Assembly: GCF_001425205.1 (NCBI RefSeq)
Contig: NZ_LMDW01000016.1
Coordinates: forward strand, 744,001 to 808,000
DNA length: 64,000 nucleotides
From: Variovorax sp. Root411
GTDB lineage: Bacteria > Pseudomonadota > Gammaproteobacteria > Burkholderiales > Burkholderiaceae_C
Direction of reading: 5' to 3'
The notes beneath the pieces are model-generated. The model saw nothing but the letters and a program-made list of their open reading frames with translations, made no database searches and was not told where the DNA came from. The translations under genes were made by a program, and so were the position numbers. Below are positions 1 to 8,654 of the stretch, one piece after another (within the stretch, counting starts at the first letter, position 1; the number at the start of each line of letters is the position of its first letter).

Positions 1-2
1 AC

Positions 3-185
3 CGGAACGACACATCTCACGTCGTCGACAGCGGCAACGCCGAGATGGGCCGCAGCCTCTGGCCTTCATCCTCGCCCTCCTCCGACCAGGCGCCCGAACG
101 CATCGTCGACAACGACTTCGGCATCACCGATACCGGTTCGTGGGACGACGGGGGCAGCAGCGGCGACGACAACAGCGACTGGTGA
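3..185 (+). CDS. C-terminal end of an unidentified protein with an acidic Gly/Ser/Asp tail (5' truncated)
   Basis: An open frame enters from the left edge and stops with TGA at 183-185. About 60 residues are visible. They are low in hydrophobic residues and end in a run rich in Asp, Gly and Ser that finishes Asn-Ser-Asp-Trp. Codon use is typical of the window, with G/C third positions. Tails of this kind occur at the ends of several membrane-associated or exported protein families (for example YgcG/TPM-like proteins), but no domain lies inside the window, so I do not assign a function. It converges on the tRNA-Leu transcript, and the hairpin at 204-233 separates the two. Confidence 0.6.
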   Translation, partial: RNDTSHVVDSGNAEMGRSLWPSSSPSSDQAPERIVDNDFGITDTGSWDDGGSSGDDNSDW

Positions 186-201
186 AGGCACGCAAAAAAG
201 A

Positions 202-235
202 AAAAGCCCCGGTCTCTTTCGAAACCGGGGCTTCG
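202..235 (-). terminator. Rho-independent terminator after tRNA-Leu
   Basis: A 10-bp stem (204-213 pairing with 224-233) is GC-rich. On the minus strand it is followed by a T-rich tract read from the A-run at 194-205, as expected for the end of the tRNA-Leu transcript. The plus-strand side has only a short T stretch, so it would work less well for the protein gene ending at 185. Confidence 0.8.
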
Positions 236-268
236 TCAATGCCCGATGGAACGGGCGACTCGGCAGGC

Positions 269-355
269 TGGTGCGCGGGGCCGGACTCGAACCGGCACGT
301 TCTTGCGAACGTCAGGACCTAAACCTGGTGCGTCTACCAATTTCGCCACCCGCGC
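269..355 (-). tRNA. tRNA-Leu (anticodon UAG)
   Basis: Read on the minus strand, the gene begins GCGCGGGTGGCG, with a 7-bp acceptor stem matching the 3' side before an encoded CCA at 271-269. The anticodon loop is TTTAGGT, giving anticodon UAG (CUA/CUN leucine). The long variable arm, with its GTTCGCAAGAAC-type hairpin, is characteristic of class II tRNAs (Leu/Ser). The T-arm carries the standard GGTTCGAGTCC core. It lies downstream of the RND pump gene on the same strand, followed by a strong terminator. Confidence 0.95.
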
Positions 356-379
356 AATGCCAATCTTTCAGGTGAATGC

Positions 380-436
380 AAAAGCGGACGGCCCCTTTGC
401 GCCGTGGAACCCCACGGGCCAAAGACCATCCGCTTG
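380..436 (-). terminator. Probable terminator/hairpin downstream of the RND pump gene
   Basis: On the minus strand AAGCGGATGG (435-426) pairs with CCGTCCGCTT (390-381), with one G-T wobble. It encloses a second hairpin, CCGTGG/CCACGG, and runs into TTTT. It begins about 20 bases after the pump's stop codon. It lies only about 25 bases before tRNA-Leu, so read-through or processing into the tRNA is also possible. Confidence 0.5.
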
Positions 437-456
437 AAATCGGTCAGCTTTCGATT

Positions 457-3400
457 TTAAACGCTAATCGGCGCCTCTTTCGGCTCGCGCTTCACACGAA
501 ATGCCGCGGCATACATCGCGGGCAAGGCCAGCAGCGTCAGCACCGTCGCGACGATCAGGCCGCCCATGATGGCCACGGCCATCGGGCCCCAGAACACGCT
601 GCGCGACAGCGGGATCATGGCCAGCACCGCCGCCGCGGCCGTCAGCACGATCGGCCGCAGCCGCCGCACCGCCGACTCCACGATCGCGTCCCAAGCCGGC
701 ACGCCCGCCGCGCGGTCAAGCTCGATCTGGTCGATCAGGATCACCGCGTTGCGCTGGATCATGCCCATCAGCGCGATCACGCCCAGCAGCGCCACGAAGC
801 CGAAGGGCCGGTTCAGCACCAGCAGCGCACCGGCTACGCCGGCGATGCCCATGGGGCCGGTGACGAACACCAGCAGCGAGCGGCTGAAGCTGTGCAGCTG
901 CAGCATCAGCAGGGTGAACACCAGGAACAGCATGATCGGCACGCCCGCCACGATCGAGGCCGAGCCCTTGCTGCTCTCCTCCACGGCGCCCGCCACCTCG
1001 ATGCGGTAGCCGCCCTGCCCGGCCTCGACCCAGCCGGCCTCGAGCTGGCGCAGTTTCGGCAGCAGTTGCGCCGTCACGGTCGCGCCCTGCAGCCCCTCGA
1101 TCACGTCGCCCTGCACGGTGATGGCGTAGTCGCGGTTCTCGCGCCACATCACGCCCGGCTCCCAGGTGAATACCGGCTTGGCGATCTGCGTGAGCGGAAT
1201 CGAGCGGCCCGAGGTGGTCGGGATGTAGGCGTTGCCAATGTCCGAGATGGCCTCGCGTTCGTCAGGCGACTGGCGCAGCACGATGTCGATCAGTTGGTCG
1301 TTCTCGCGGTACTGGCCCACGGTCGTGCCGCTGAACATGGTCTTCGAGGCCTGCGCAATGGCCTGGCTCGTCACGCCGAGCGCGCGCGCCTTGGCCTGGT
1401 CGACCTCGAGGCGGATCACCTTGACCGATTCGTTCCAGTTGTCGTTCACGCCGCGCATGTTGGCGTTCTCGCGCAGCACGGCCTTCACCTCGTCGGCATG
1501 GCCGCGCAGCTGCGCCGGGTCGGTGCCGATCACGCGAAACTGCACCGGGTACGGCACCGGCGGCCCGTTGGGCAGCAGCTTGACGCGCCCGCGCACCTCC
1601 GGAAATTCCTGCGCCAGCACCTGCGGCAGCTTCAGGCGCAGCGTCTCTCGCACCTTCAGGTCCTTGGCCAGCACGATCAACTGTGACACGTTGGTCTGCG
1701 GAAACACCTGGTCCAACGGCAGATAGAAACGCGGCACGCCCGAGCCGATCCAGGTGCTGACCGTCTTCACGCCAGCTTCCTGCATGAAACGCTTCTCGAC
1801 GCGCTTGGCCACCTCTTCGTTGGCCGCGAACGAGGTGCCCTCGGGGAACCAGATATCGACCAGGATCTCGGGCCGGCTCGAATCCGGAAAGAACTGCTGC
1901 TGCACCTTGCCCATGCCGAAGATGCCGAGCGCGAAGATCAGCACCGTGGCACCGATGGTCATCCAGCGGTGTTGCACGCACCAGTTCACCGCGCGGCGAA
2001 AGGCGTTGTAGAAGGCCGTGTCGAACAGCTCGTGCGGCGGCGCCTCGGGGTCGTGCGGCTTCACCTTCAGCAAAAGCGTGCCGAGGTAGGGCACGAAGTA
2101 CACCGAGACGATCCACGACAGCACCAGCGCGATCACCGTTACCGCGAAGATCGCGAAGGTGTACTCGCCCGTCACCGACTTGGCGATGCCGATCGGCAGG
2201 AAGCCCGCGGCGGTGATGAGCGTGCCCGTGAGCATCGGCTTGGCTGTCACGTCGTAGGCGAAGGTGGCGGCCCGGACCTTGTCGTAGCCCTCTTCCATCT
2301 TGCGCACCATCATCTCGACCGCAATGATCGCGTCGTCCACCAGCAGGCCCAGCGCGATGATCAGCGAGCCCAGCGATATCTTGTGCAGCCCGATGCCGAA
2401 GTAGTTCATGGCCAGGAAGGTCACGGCCAGCACCAGCGGAATGGTGATCGCCACCACCAGCCCCGGTCGCATGTCGATGTACCAGCCGAAGCGCCCGCCC
2501 TTGTGCAGGCCCAGCGAGATGATGCTCACGGCCAGCACGATGGCCACGGCCTCGATCAGCACGCCGACGAACTCGTTGACCGAGCTGGCCACCGACACCG
2601 GCTGGTCCTGCACCTGCGCCAGCTTCACGCCGGCCGGCAGGCGCTGGCCGATGGTGGCGGTGGTGGCCTTCAGCGCCTTGCCCAGCGCGATGATGTCGCC
2701 GCCCTTGGCCATCGACACGCCGAGCGCGATCACTTCCTTGCCTTGGTGGTGCACCTTGACCGCCGGCGGATCGATGTAGCCGCGATGGATGTCGGCGATG
2801 TCGCCGAGCTTGATCTGGCTGCCCGAGCTGCCGCGGATGGGCATCTCGCGCAGCTGGTCGACGCTGGTGAACTGGCCGGCCACGCGCACCTGCACCACGT
2901 CGAGCGGCGATTGGATCGAGCCCGCGCTCTCGATCGCGTTCTGCGAGCCGAGCTGCGCCAGCACCGCGTTGAAATCGAGCCCCAGCTGCGCCAGGCGCTT
3001 CTGCGAGATCTCGATGTAGACCTTCTCGTCCTGCACGCCGAACTGGTCGACCTTGGCCACGTCCTTCACGCGCAGCAGCTGCTGGCGCGTGTCGTCGGCC
3101 AGCGTCTTGAGCTCGGCGTAGCTGAAGCCTTCGCTCTCCAGCGCGTAGATCACGCCGTAGACATCGCCGAAGTCGTCATTGAAGAACGGGCCCTGCACGC
3201 CGGCTGGCAAGGTGGAGCGCATGTCGCCGATCTTCTTGCGCACCGTGTACCAGACGTTGGCCACCTCGGTGGACTTCGACGAGTCCTTGATGTTGAAGAT
3301 GATCTGCGACTCGCCGGGCTTCGAGTAGCTGCGGATCTTGTCGGCGTACGGCGCTTCCTGCAGCGTGCGCTCGAGCTTGTCGGTGACCTGCTCGGCCACC

Positions 3401-3618
3401 TGCTGCGCCGTCGCGCCGGGCCAGTAGGTGCGCACCACCATCGCACGGAAGGTGAACGGCGGGTCTTCGTCCTGACCGAGCTGGAAGTACGCGAACGCAC
3501 CCAGCACCATCAGCACCACCATCAGGTAGCGCGTGAGGGGCGCGTGGTCCAGCGCCCATTTGGAGAGATTGAAGCCGGCGGGCTTTTCAGCGGGGGGAGT
3601 TGCTGCGCCGCCGCTCAT
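457..3618 (-). CDS. RND (AcrB/HAE-1 type) efflux pump permease
   Basis: This is a 1053-residue inner-membrane proton-driven efflux pump of the resistance-nodulation-division superfamily. The first membrane helix lies at about residues 28-46, followed by a periplasmic porter domain. A cluster of helices starts at about 350 and contains the proton-relay Asp pair D428-D429 in LLVDDAIIAVE, equivalent to the paired Asp in AcrB. A second periplasmic half and the C-terminal helix group follow. The start ATG overlaps the stop of the adaptor gene (ATGA), so the two are translationally coupled. No outer-membrane factor is adjacent, so the pump must borrow one (compare MexJK and TriABC, known for this arrangement). 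The long hydrophilic opening before the first helix argues for this ATG rather than an in-frame start further upstream inside the adaptor gene. The substrate cannot be read from the sequence. Confidence 0.93.
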   Translation of the reverse strand: MSGGAATPPAEKPAGFNLSKWALDHAPLTRYLMVVLMVLGAFAYFQLGQDEDPPFTFRAMVVRTYWPGATAQQVAEQVTDKLERTLQEAPYADKIRSYSKPGESQIIFNIKDSSKSTEVANVWYTVRKKIGDMRSTLPAGVQGPFFNDDFGDVYGVIYALESEGFSYAELKTLADDTRQQLLRVKDVAKVDQFGVQDEKVYIEISQKRLAQLGLDFNAVLAQLGSQNAIESAGSIQSPLDVVQVRVAGQFTSVDQLREMPIRGSSGSQIKLGDIADIHRGYIDPPAVKVHHQGKEVIALGVSMAKGGDIIALGKALKATTATIGQRLPAGVKLAQVQDQPVSVASSVNEFVGVLIEAVAIVLAVSIISLGLHKGGRFGWYIDMRPGLVVAITIPLVLAVTFLAMNYFGIGLHKISLGSLIIALGLLVDDAIIAVEMMVRKMEEGYDKVRAATFAYDVTAKPMLTGTLITAAGFLPIGIAKSVTGEYTFAIFAVTVIALVLSWIVSVYFVPYLGTLLLKVKPHDPEAPPHELFDTAFYNAFRRAVNWCVQHRWMTIGATVLIFALGIFGMGKVQQQFFPDSSRPEILVDIWFPEGTSFAANEEVAKRVEKRFMQEAGVKTVSTWIGSGVPRFYLPLDQVFPQTNVSQLIVLAKDLKVRETLRLKLPQVLAQEFPEVRGRVKLLPNGPPVPYPVQFRVIGTDPAQLRGHADEVKAVLRENANMRGVNDNWNESVKVIRLEVDQAKARALGVTSQAIAQASKTMFSGTTVGQYRENDQLIDIVLRQSPDEREAISDIGNAYIPTTSGRSIPLTQIAKPVFTWEPGVMWRENRDYAITVQGDVIEGLQGATVTAQLLPKLRQLEAGWVEAGQGGYRIEVAGAVEESSKGSASIVAGVPIMLFLVFTLLMLQLHSFSRSLLVFVTGPMGIAGVAGALLVLNRPFGFVALLGVIALMGMIQRNAVILIDQIELDRAAGVPAWDAIVESAVRRLRPIVLTAAAAVLAMIPLSRSVFWGPMAVAIMGGLIVATVLTLLALPAMYAAAFRVKREPKEAPISV

Positions 3619-4814
3619 TTGGCGGCACCCGCTGCGATCTCCTTGTTCGTCGCAGCGACAGCCGCCACGGGCTGCGCCGAGTCCTTCGCATCGGCATTGG
3701 CTGCGGCGGCCGCCGCCTCCTTGGACTGGTAGATGGTGACCTTCTGCCCCGGCGACAGCACGTGCACGCCCGCGGCCACGACCATCATGCCCGGGGCGAT
3801 GCCACCCGCAATCACCGCCTCGTTGCCGTCGGCCGTGGCGACCTGCACGGGCTGCGAACGCACCGTCATGGTCGGCTTGTCGAGCACCCACACTGCCGAG
3901 CCCTTACCCTCCTGGCGCAGCGCGCTGGTCGGCAGCTTCATCACCGTGGCGGCGCCGTGCGCGAGCGCCTGCGGACGCGCATAGACCGTAGCGCCGAGCG
4001 GCGGCGAGGCGGCCGCATCGATGGCGACCTTGACCGAGTAGGTGCGCGTGACCGCGTCGGCACTGGCCGCCACTTCGCGCACCTGGCCTTGAAGTTCGTT
4101 GCCGCCGGACCAGCCGCGCACCGTGACGGGCGAACCGGCCTTGATCAGCGTCGCGCGGTCTTCGGGCACCGCGAACACTACGTCGCGCGCGCCGTCCTGC
4201 GCAATGCGCACGACCGGCGTGCCGGCCTGCACCACCTGGCCCGGCTCGGCCTCAATGGCGGTGATGATGCCGGCCACGTCGGCCACCAGCGTCGTGTAGT
4301 TGGCCTGGTTGCCTTGCGAGGCGAGCTGCGCCTGCGCCTGTTCGAGCTGGGCCTGCGCGGCCTTCCAGGTGGTTTCGCGGCGCTCGAGCTCGGCGCCGCT
4401 GATGAAGTTCTGCTGGCGCAGTTCGGTGTAGCGCTTCAGGTCGGCGGCAGCCAGATCGCGATTGGTCAGCGCGGCGGCCTGCTGGGCGCGCGCGGCCTCA
4501 GCGGCGAGCTTGTAGTCCTGCGGGTCGAGCTGGGCCAGCACCTGGCCGGCCTGCACGTGCTGGCCGAGTTCGGCCTGGCGCCTGGTGATCTTGCCCGCCA
4601 CCCGGAAACCCAGGCGCGATTCGACACGCGCCCGCACCTCGGCCGAGAACTCGGGCTGGGCATCGAATTCGCTCGTGCCCACTGTCACGAACTTGACCGC
4701 GCGCACGGGGTCTTCCGCTGCGGGTTTCGGCGAGCAGCCGGCCAGAAAAATGGCGGGAAGCAGCAGCCAGGCGGCACTGCGGACATGGGACGAGAGGACG
4801 GCGGAGGCGGTCAT
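3615..4814 (-). CDS. RND efflux periplasmic adaptor lipoprotein (membrane fusion protein)
   Basis: This 399-residue HlyD/AcrA-family adaptor links the inner-membrane pump to an outer-membrane channel. A hydrophobic signal ends in a lipobox LAGC with the lipidated Cys at residue 27, so the mature protein is membrane-anchored. The lipoyl/biotinyl half-motifs flank an alpha-helical hairpin at about residues 100-180 rich in Ala, Gln and Leu. A beta-barrel and a membrane-proximal domain follow. The tail is Ala-rich. It is the first gene of a two-gene operon with the pump, and two TetR-like dyads lie just upstream (4849-4862 and 4894-4907). No regulator gene is next to it. Confidence 0.92.
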   Translation of the reverse strand: MTASAVLSSHVRSAAWLLLPAIFLAGCSPKPAAEDPVRAVKFVTVGTSEFDAQPEFSAEVRARVESRLGFRVAGKITRRQAELGQHVQAGQVLAQLDPQDYKLAAEAARAQQAAALTNRDLAAADLKRYTELRQQNFISGAELERRETTWKAAQAQLEQAQAQLASQGNQANYTTLVADVAGIITAIEAEPGQVVQAGTPVVRIAQDGARDVVFAVPEDRATLIKAGSPVTVRGWSGGNELQGQVREVAASADAVTRTYSVKVAIDAAASPPLGATVYARPQALAHGAATVMKLPTSALRQEGKGSAVWVLDKPTMTVRSQPVQVATADGNEAVIAGGIAPGMMVVAAGVHVLSPGQKVTIYQSKEAAAAAANADAKDSAQPVAAVAATNKEIAAGAAK

Positions 4815-4848
4815 GAGACACCCTGAAAAGGACGAACCGGATCATTAA

Positions 4849-4862
4849 TGACCCACTGGTTA
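4849..4862. promoter_or_regulatory. Operator-like dyad 1 upstream of the RND adaptor gene
   Basis: TGACCCACTGGTTA is a near-palindrome (TGACC/GGTTA) 35 bases before the adaptor start. It repeats the design of the perfect dyad 45 bases further upstream, centre to centre. Paired dyads at a repressible efflux promoter suggest a TetR-type repressor, but this is inferred from position and symmetry only. Confidence 0.45.
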
Positions 4863-4893
4863 GTAATTTAGGGTAAACGTGCATCAGTGTCAA

Positions 4894-4907
4894 TGACCCG
4901 CCGGTCA
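4894..4907. promoter_or_regulatory. Operator-like dyad 2 (perfect palindrome) between kup and the RND adaptor
   Basis: TGACCCGCCGGTCA has perfect 5-bp arms (TGACC/GGTCA) around four bases. It directly abuts the kup stop codon at 4908-4910. The flanks also resemble those of dyad 1 (AATGACC...GGT.A.TA), which makes a shared binding protein plausible. Confidence 0.45.
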
Positions 4908-6830
4908 CTAGGTTCGTTGGCCCATCTCCACAAGGCGGTTGTCGGGCAGTTCGAAATAGTCCGAAGCGCGCCCCGCGTTGCGCTGCAGCCAGCCGAACAG
5001 CGCACGCCGGATCGGGTTCAGGCCCGGCAGGTTCTCCTCGCCGACCGAGGCGCGCGAGACGAAGTAGGAGGTCTTCATCGAATCGATCGCCAGCGTCTTC
5101 TGGTAGGCCAGGATGCGGATGAACTCGGGCACGTCGGGCTGCTCCATGAAACCGTGGCGCGCCGTGACCATCCAGATGCCTTCCATCAGTTGCTCGGCCT
5201 CGATGCGGATGCGCGCGTCGACGCGCGGCGTGTCGCAGGGCAGCACGCGCAGCACGATCACCTGCTCGTGCAGCACCTGGTTGTGCTTGAGGTTGTGCAG
5301 CAGGGCATGCGGCACCGCCGTGGCGTCGGGGTTCAGGAACACCGCCGTTCCGCTCACCCGGTGCGGCATGTGCAGCGCCAGCGACTCGACGAAAGGCCGC
5401 AGCGGCAGGCTCTCGACCGCGGCCGCCTCCAGCCCCAGGCGCCGACCCTTGGCCCAGGTAGTGAACAGCACCATCACCACCGCCGCCACCGCCAGCGTGA
5501 GCCACCCACCCTCGGCGACCTTCAGGCTGTTGGCGACCACGAAGGTCAGGTCGACCACCGCGAAGGCCGCCACGCCGACCACCACCGCCACCTTGTTCCA
5601 GCGCCACAGGCCCCAGGCCACGATGCCGGCCAGCAGCGTCGTCGTCACCATCGTGATCGACACCGCGATGCCGTAGGCCGCCGACAGCGCACCCGAACTG
5701 CGGAAGCCCAGCACCAGCAGCAGCACGCCCACCATCAGCAGCCAGTTCACGGCTGGCACGTAGATCTGCCCGATGGCCGCGCCCGAGGTCTGGATCACCC
5801 GCATGCGCGGCAGGTAGCCCATGCGCATTGCGTGCGCCGTGAGCGAGAAGGCGCCAGAAATCACCGCCTGCGAGGCAATCACCGTGGCCATCGCGGCCAG
5901 CACCACCATCGGCAGCACGCCCCACGAAGGAAAGAGCCGGAAGAACGGGTTGTCGATGGCGGCCGGGTTGGCCAGCACCAGCGCGCCCTGCCCGAAGTAG
6001 TTCAGCACCAGCCCCGGCAGCGCGATGAAGAGCCATGCCAGTCGTATCGGCTGTGCACCGAAGTGCCCCATGTCCGCATACAGCGCCTCGCCGCCCGTGA
6101 ACGCCAGGAACACCGCGCCCAGCACCGCCAGCGACTGCGCCCGGTGCTCGACGAGAAAGCCCACGGCCCGCCGCGGATCGAGCGCCGCGAGTACCTGCGG
6201 CTGCTGCACCACTTGCCAGATGCCGGCGGCCGCCAGCACCAGGAACCACAGCAGCATGATTGGCCCGAACACCTTGCCGACCACGCCCGTGCCTTTCTTC
6301 TGCACCGCGAACAGCGCGATCAGGATCACCATCGTGATCGGAATCACCGCGCGCTGCAGCACCGGCGCCTGCACTTCCAGCCCTTCTACCGCCGAGAGCA
6401 CCGAGATGGCCGGCGTGATCAGGCTGTCGCCGTAGAACATGGCCGCGCCCACCAGGCCCAGCATGCCGATCACGTTCCACACCCAGGGCTTGGTCTTCGG
6501 TCCGGCCACCGCGCTGCGTGCCAGCGCCTGCAGCGCCAGGATGCCGCCCTCGCCGTCGTGGTCGGCACGCAGCACGAACACCACGTACTTCAGCGTCACC
6601 ACGAACATCAGCCCCCAGAAGATCAGCGAGAGCAGCCCCAGCACCGAATCGGGCGAGAACGGGATGCCGTGCTCGGGGTTCATCGTTTCCTTGAACGCAT
6701 ACAGCGGCGAGGTGCCGATGTCGCCGAACACGACGCCCAGGGCCGCGACCATGAGCACCGGGCCTTTCGGGTGCGCCGCCTCGCCGTACGCTGAAACCTG
6801 GGGCCCGGAAGCCGGAGCGGATGCTTTCAT
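4908..6830 (-). CDS. kup: Low-affinity potassium transporter Kup
   Basis: This 640-residue protein of the KUP/HAK/KT family takes up K+ with protons across the inner membrane. The family signature GDIGTSPLYAFKE is at residues 36-48, at the start of the first membrane helix. About twelve hydrophobic helices follow to around residue 440, and then a soluble C-terminal domain. Length fits the family (about 620-640). The start ATG at 6830 is divergent from the squalene-synthesis operon, with about 70 bases between them. It runs toward the RND operon but ends before the dyads there. No potassium-responsive element was recognised. Confidence 0.95.
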   Translation of the reverse strand: MKASAPASGPQVSAYGEAAHPKGPVLMVAALGVVFGDIGTSPLYAFKETMNPEHGIPFSPDSVLGLLSLIFWGLMFVVTLKYVVFVLRADHDGEGGILALQALARSAVAGPKTKPWVWNVIGMLGLVGAAMFYGDSLITPAISVLSAVEGLEVQAPVLQRAVIPITMVILIALFAVQKKGTGVVGKVFGPIMLLWFLVLAAAGIWQVVQQPQVLAALDPRRAVGFLVEHRAQSLAVLGAVFLAFTGGEALYADMGHFGAQPIRLAWLFIALPGLVLNYFGQGALVLANPAAIDNPFFRLFPSWGVLPMVVLAAMATVIASQAVISGAFSLTAHAMRMGYLPRMRVIQTSGAAIGQIYVPAVNWLLMVGVLLLVLGFRSSGALSAAYGIAVSITMVTTTLLAGIVAWGLWRWNKVAVVVGVAAFAVVDLTFVVANSLKVAEGGWLTLAVAAVVMVLFTTWAKGRRLGLEAAAVESLPLRPFVESLALHMPHRVSGTAVFLNPDATAVPHALLHNLKHNQVLHEQVIVLRVLPCDTPRVDARIRIEAEQLMEGIWMVTARHGFMEQPDVPEFIRILAYQKTLAIDSMKTSYFVSRASVGEENLPGLNPIRRALFGWLQRNAGRASDYFELPDNRLVEMGQRT

Positions 6831-6903
6831 GAAGCGGGGAATTCAAAGTGGCGACGCTGCGAGCATAGTGCCGGGGCATGGCGTCGTCGCTGACAATCGT
6901 GGC

Positions 6904-7818
6904 GTGTCCGCCACTCCCCACCTTGCCGCGCCGCCCGCGCACTACGAGAACTTTCCGGTCGCCTCGTGGCTGTGTCCGCCGCACCTGCGCCCACCGATCG
7001 CCGCCATCTACCACTTCGCGCGCACCGCCGACGACATCGCCGACGAAGGCAATGCCTCGCCCGGCGAACGCCTGGCCGATCTGAATGCCTACCGCGAGGA
7101 ACTCGCCGCCGCCGCCCGGGGCGAGGTGCTGCCCGCATCGCGCTGGCCGCAGGTGTTCGGGCCGCTGGCCCACAGCATCGCCCGATACGGCCTGCCCGAA
7201 GACCTGCTCGCCGACCTGCTCAGCGCCTTCATGCAGGACATCGAAAAGACACGCGACCGTGGCACGTATGCCGACCGCGCCGAACTGCTCGACTACTGCC
7301 GCCGCTCCGCCAACCCGATCGGCCGCCTGCTGCTGCATCTCTACGGCGTGCACGACGCACAGGCCCTCGCGCAGAGCGACGCCATCTGCAGCGCGCTGCA
7401 GCTCATCAACTTCTGGCAGGACCCGAGCGTCGACCTGCCGCGCGAGCGCTTCTACTTTCCGCTGGCCGATTGCGCCCGGCGCAGCCTGACACGCGAGAAC
7501 TTCAAGGTTTTTGCACCGCTCGCGAGTGGCCCGCCTCCGCAGGAGGCCATCAACCTGATAGCGGTCGTGTCGCACTGGGCGCGCGAACTCATGCACCAGG
7601 GCGCCCCCCTCGTGCACCGCCTGCCGGGCCGCGCCGGCTGGGAGCTGCGCCTCGTGGTGCAGGGCGGCCTGCGCATCCTCGACAAGATCGAGGACCTGGG
7701 CTTCGACACGCTCTCGCAGCGCCCCGCCATCGGCAAATTCGACGCGCCCGTGCTGCTCTGGAAAGCCATGCGGATGCGGAGACAATTGCGGCCCATGAAA
7801 GCAGCGCCTCCCCGATGA
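6904..7818 (+). CDS. hpnC: Squalene synthase HpnC (presqualene diphosphate to hydroxysqualene)
   Basis: This 304-residue protein belongs to the trans-isoprenyl diphosphate synthase head-to-head family. In the HpnCDE pathway HpnC converts presqualene diphosphate to hydroxysqualene. The first Asp-rich motif is DDIADE at residues 43-48. The second, with NFWQDPSVDLPRERFY, is at about 169-184, matching HpnC rather than HpnD. I chose GTG at 6904 because the conserved region (HYENFPVASWLCPP) begins twelve residues later. An ATG at 6829 would overlap the divergent kup start and leave no promoter space. Its stop overlaps the hpnD start (ATGA). Confidence 0.92.
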   Translation: MSATPHLAAPPAHYENFPVASWLCPPHLRPPIAAIYHFARTADDIADEGNASPGERLADLNAYREELAAAARGEVLPASRWPQVFGPLAHSIARYGLPEDLLADLLSAFMQDIEKTRDRGTYADRAELLDYCRRSANPIGRLLLHLYGVHDAQALAQSDAICSALQLINFWQDPSVDLPRERFYFPLADCARRSLTRENFKVFAPLASGPPPQEAINLIAVVSHWARELMHQGAPLVHRLPGRAGWELRLVVQGGLRILDKIEDLGFDTLSQRPAIGKFDAPVLLWKAMRMRRQLRPMKAAPPR

Positions 7819-8654
7819 ATCCCGAGCAATACGTGCAAGACAAGGCCGCCGCCTCGGGCAGCAGTTTCTATTACGCCTTCCTGTTCCTTCCCAAGCCGCG
7901 CCGCGCCGCGATCACGGCTTTCTATGCGTTCTGCCGCGAAGTCGACGACGTGGTCGACGAGGTCTCCGACCCCGGCGTGGCCGCCACCAAGCTCGCCTGG
8001 TGGCGCACCGAGGTCGCCCAGGCCTTCGCGGGCACGCCGCGCCATCCGGTGATGCAGGCGCTGATGCCGCACGCCGCGGCCTACGGCATCGAAGCACGCC
8101 AGCTCAACGAAGTGATCGACGGCTGCCAGATGGACCTGGAGCAGACCCGGTATCTCGACTTTCCCGGCCTTGCGCGCTACTGCCACCTGGTGGCCGGCGT
8201 GGTCGGCGAAGTCGCGGCGCGCATCTTCGGCCAGACCGATCCGCAGACCACCGCCTACGCCCACAAGCTCGGCCTGGCGCTGCAGCTCACCAACATCCTG
8301 CGCGACGTGGGCGAAGACGCGTTGCGCGGTCGCATCTACCTGCCGGTGAACGAGCTGCAGAAGTTCGACGTGAAGGCGCACGAGATCCTCAACCGCGTGC
8401 ACTCCGATCGCTTCGTCGCGCTGATGAAGTTCCAGTCCGAGCGCGCCCACGCGGCGTACGACGAGGCGCTCGCCCTGCTCCCGCTGGCCGACCGTCGCGC
8501 GCAGAAACCCGGCCTGATGATGGCCAGCATCTACCGCACCTTGCTGCGCGAGATCGAACGCGACAACTTCCAGGTGCTGAACCAGCGCGTGAGCCTGACG
8601 CCGGTGCGCAAGTTCTGGCTGGCCTGGAAAGTCCAGGCGCTGGGGCGCATTTGA
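7815..8654 (+). CDS. hpnD: Presqualene diphosphate synthase HpnD
   Basis: This 279-residue member of the squalene/phytoene synthase family condenses two farnesyl diphosphates into presqualene diphosphate, the first step of the HpnCDE route. Both Mg2+-binding Asp motifs are intact: DDVVDE at residues 44-49, and LTNILRDVGED at about 158-168, followed by GRIYLP. The start ATG overlaps the hpnC stop, and the stop overlaps or abuts the hpnE start, indicating a tightly coupled operon. A phytoene synthase reading is possible from the fold alone, but the hpnC and hpnE neighbours favour HpnD. Confidence 0.93.
   Translation: MNPEQYVQDKAAASGSSFYYAFLFLPKPRRAAITAFYAFCREVDDVVDEVSDPGVAATKLAWWRTEVAQAFAGTPRHPVMQALMPHAAAYGIEARQLNEVIDGCQMDLEQTRYLDFPGLARYCHLVAGVVGEVAARIFGQTDPQTTAYAHKLGLALQLTNILRDVGEDALRGRIYLPVNELQKFDVKAHEILNRVHSDRFVALMKFQSERAHAAYDEALALLPLADRRAQKPGLMMASIYRTLLREIERDNFQVLNQRVSLTPVRKFWLAWKVQALGRI

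Noticed and set aside
204..233. Attachment site at tRNA-Leu for an integrated element
   Set aside because: No integrase, no repeated tRNA 3' end and no foreign-looking DNA lie beside it.
376..1686. Long plus-strand frame opposite the RND pump gene
   Set aside because: Its translation is rich in His, Arg and Gln with no recognisable domain, the usual shadow of a GC-rich gene on the other strand.
4498..7785. A 1095-residue minus-strand frame over kup and hpnC
   Set aside because: It crosses two well-supported genes in another frame and has no domain.
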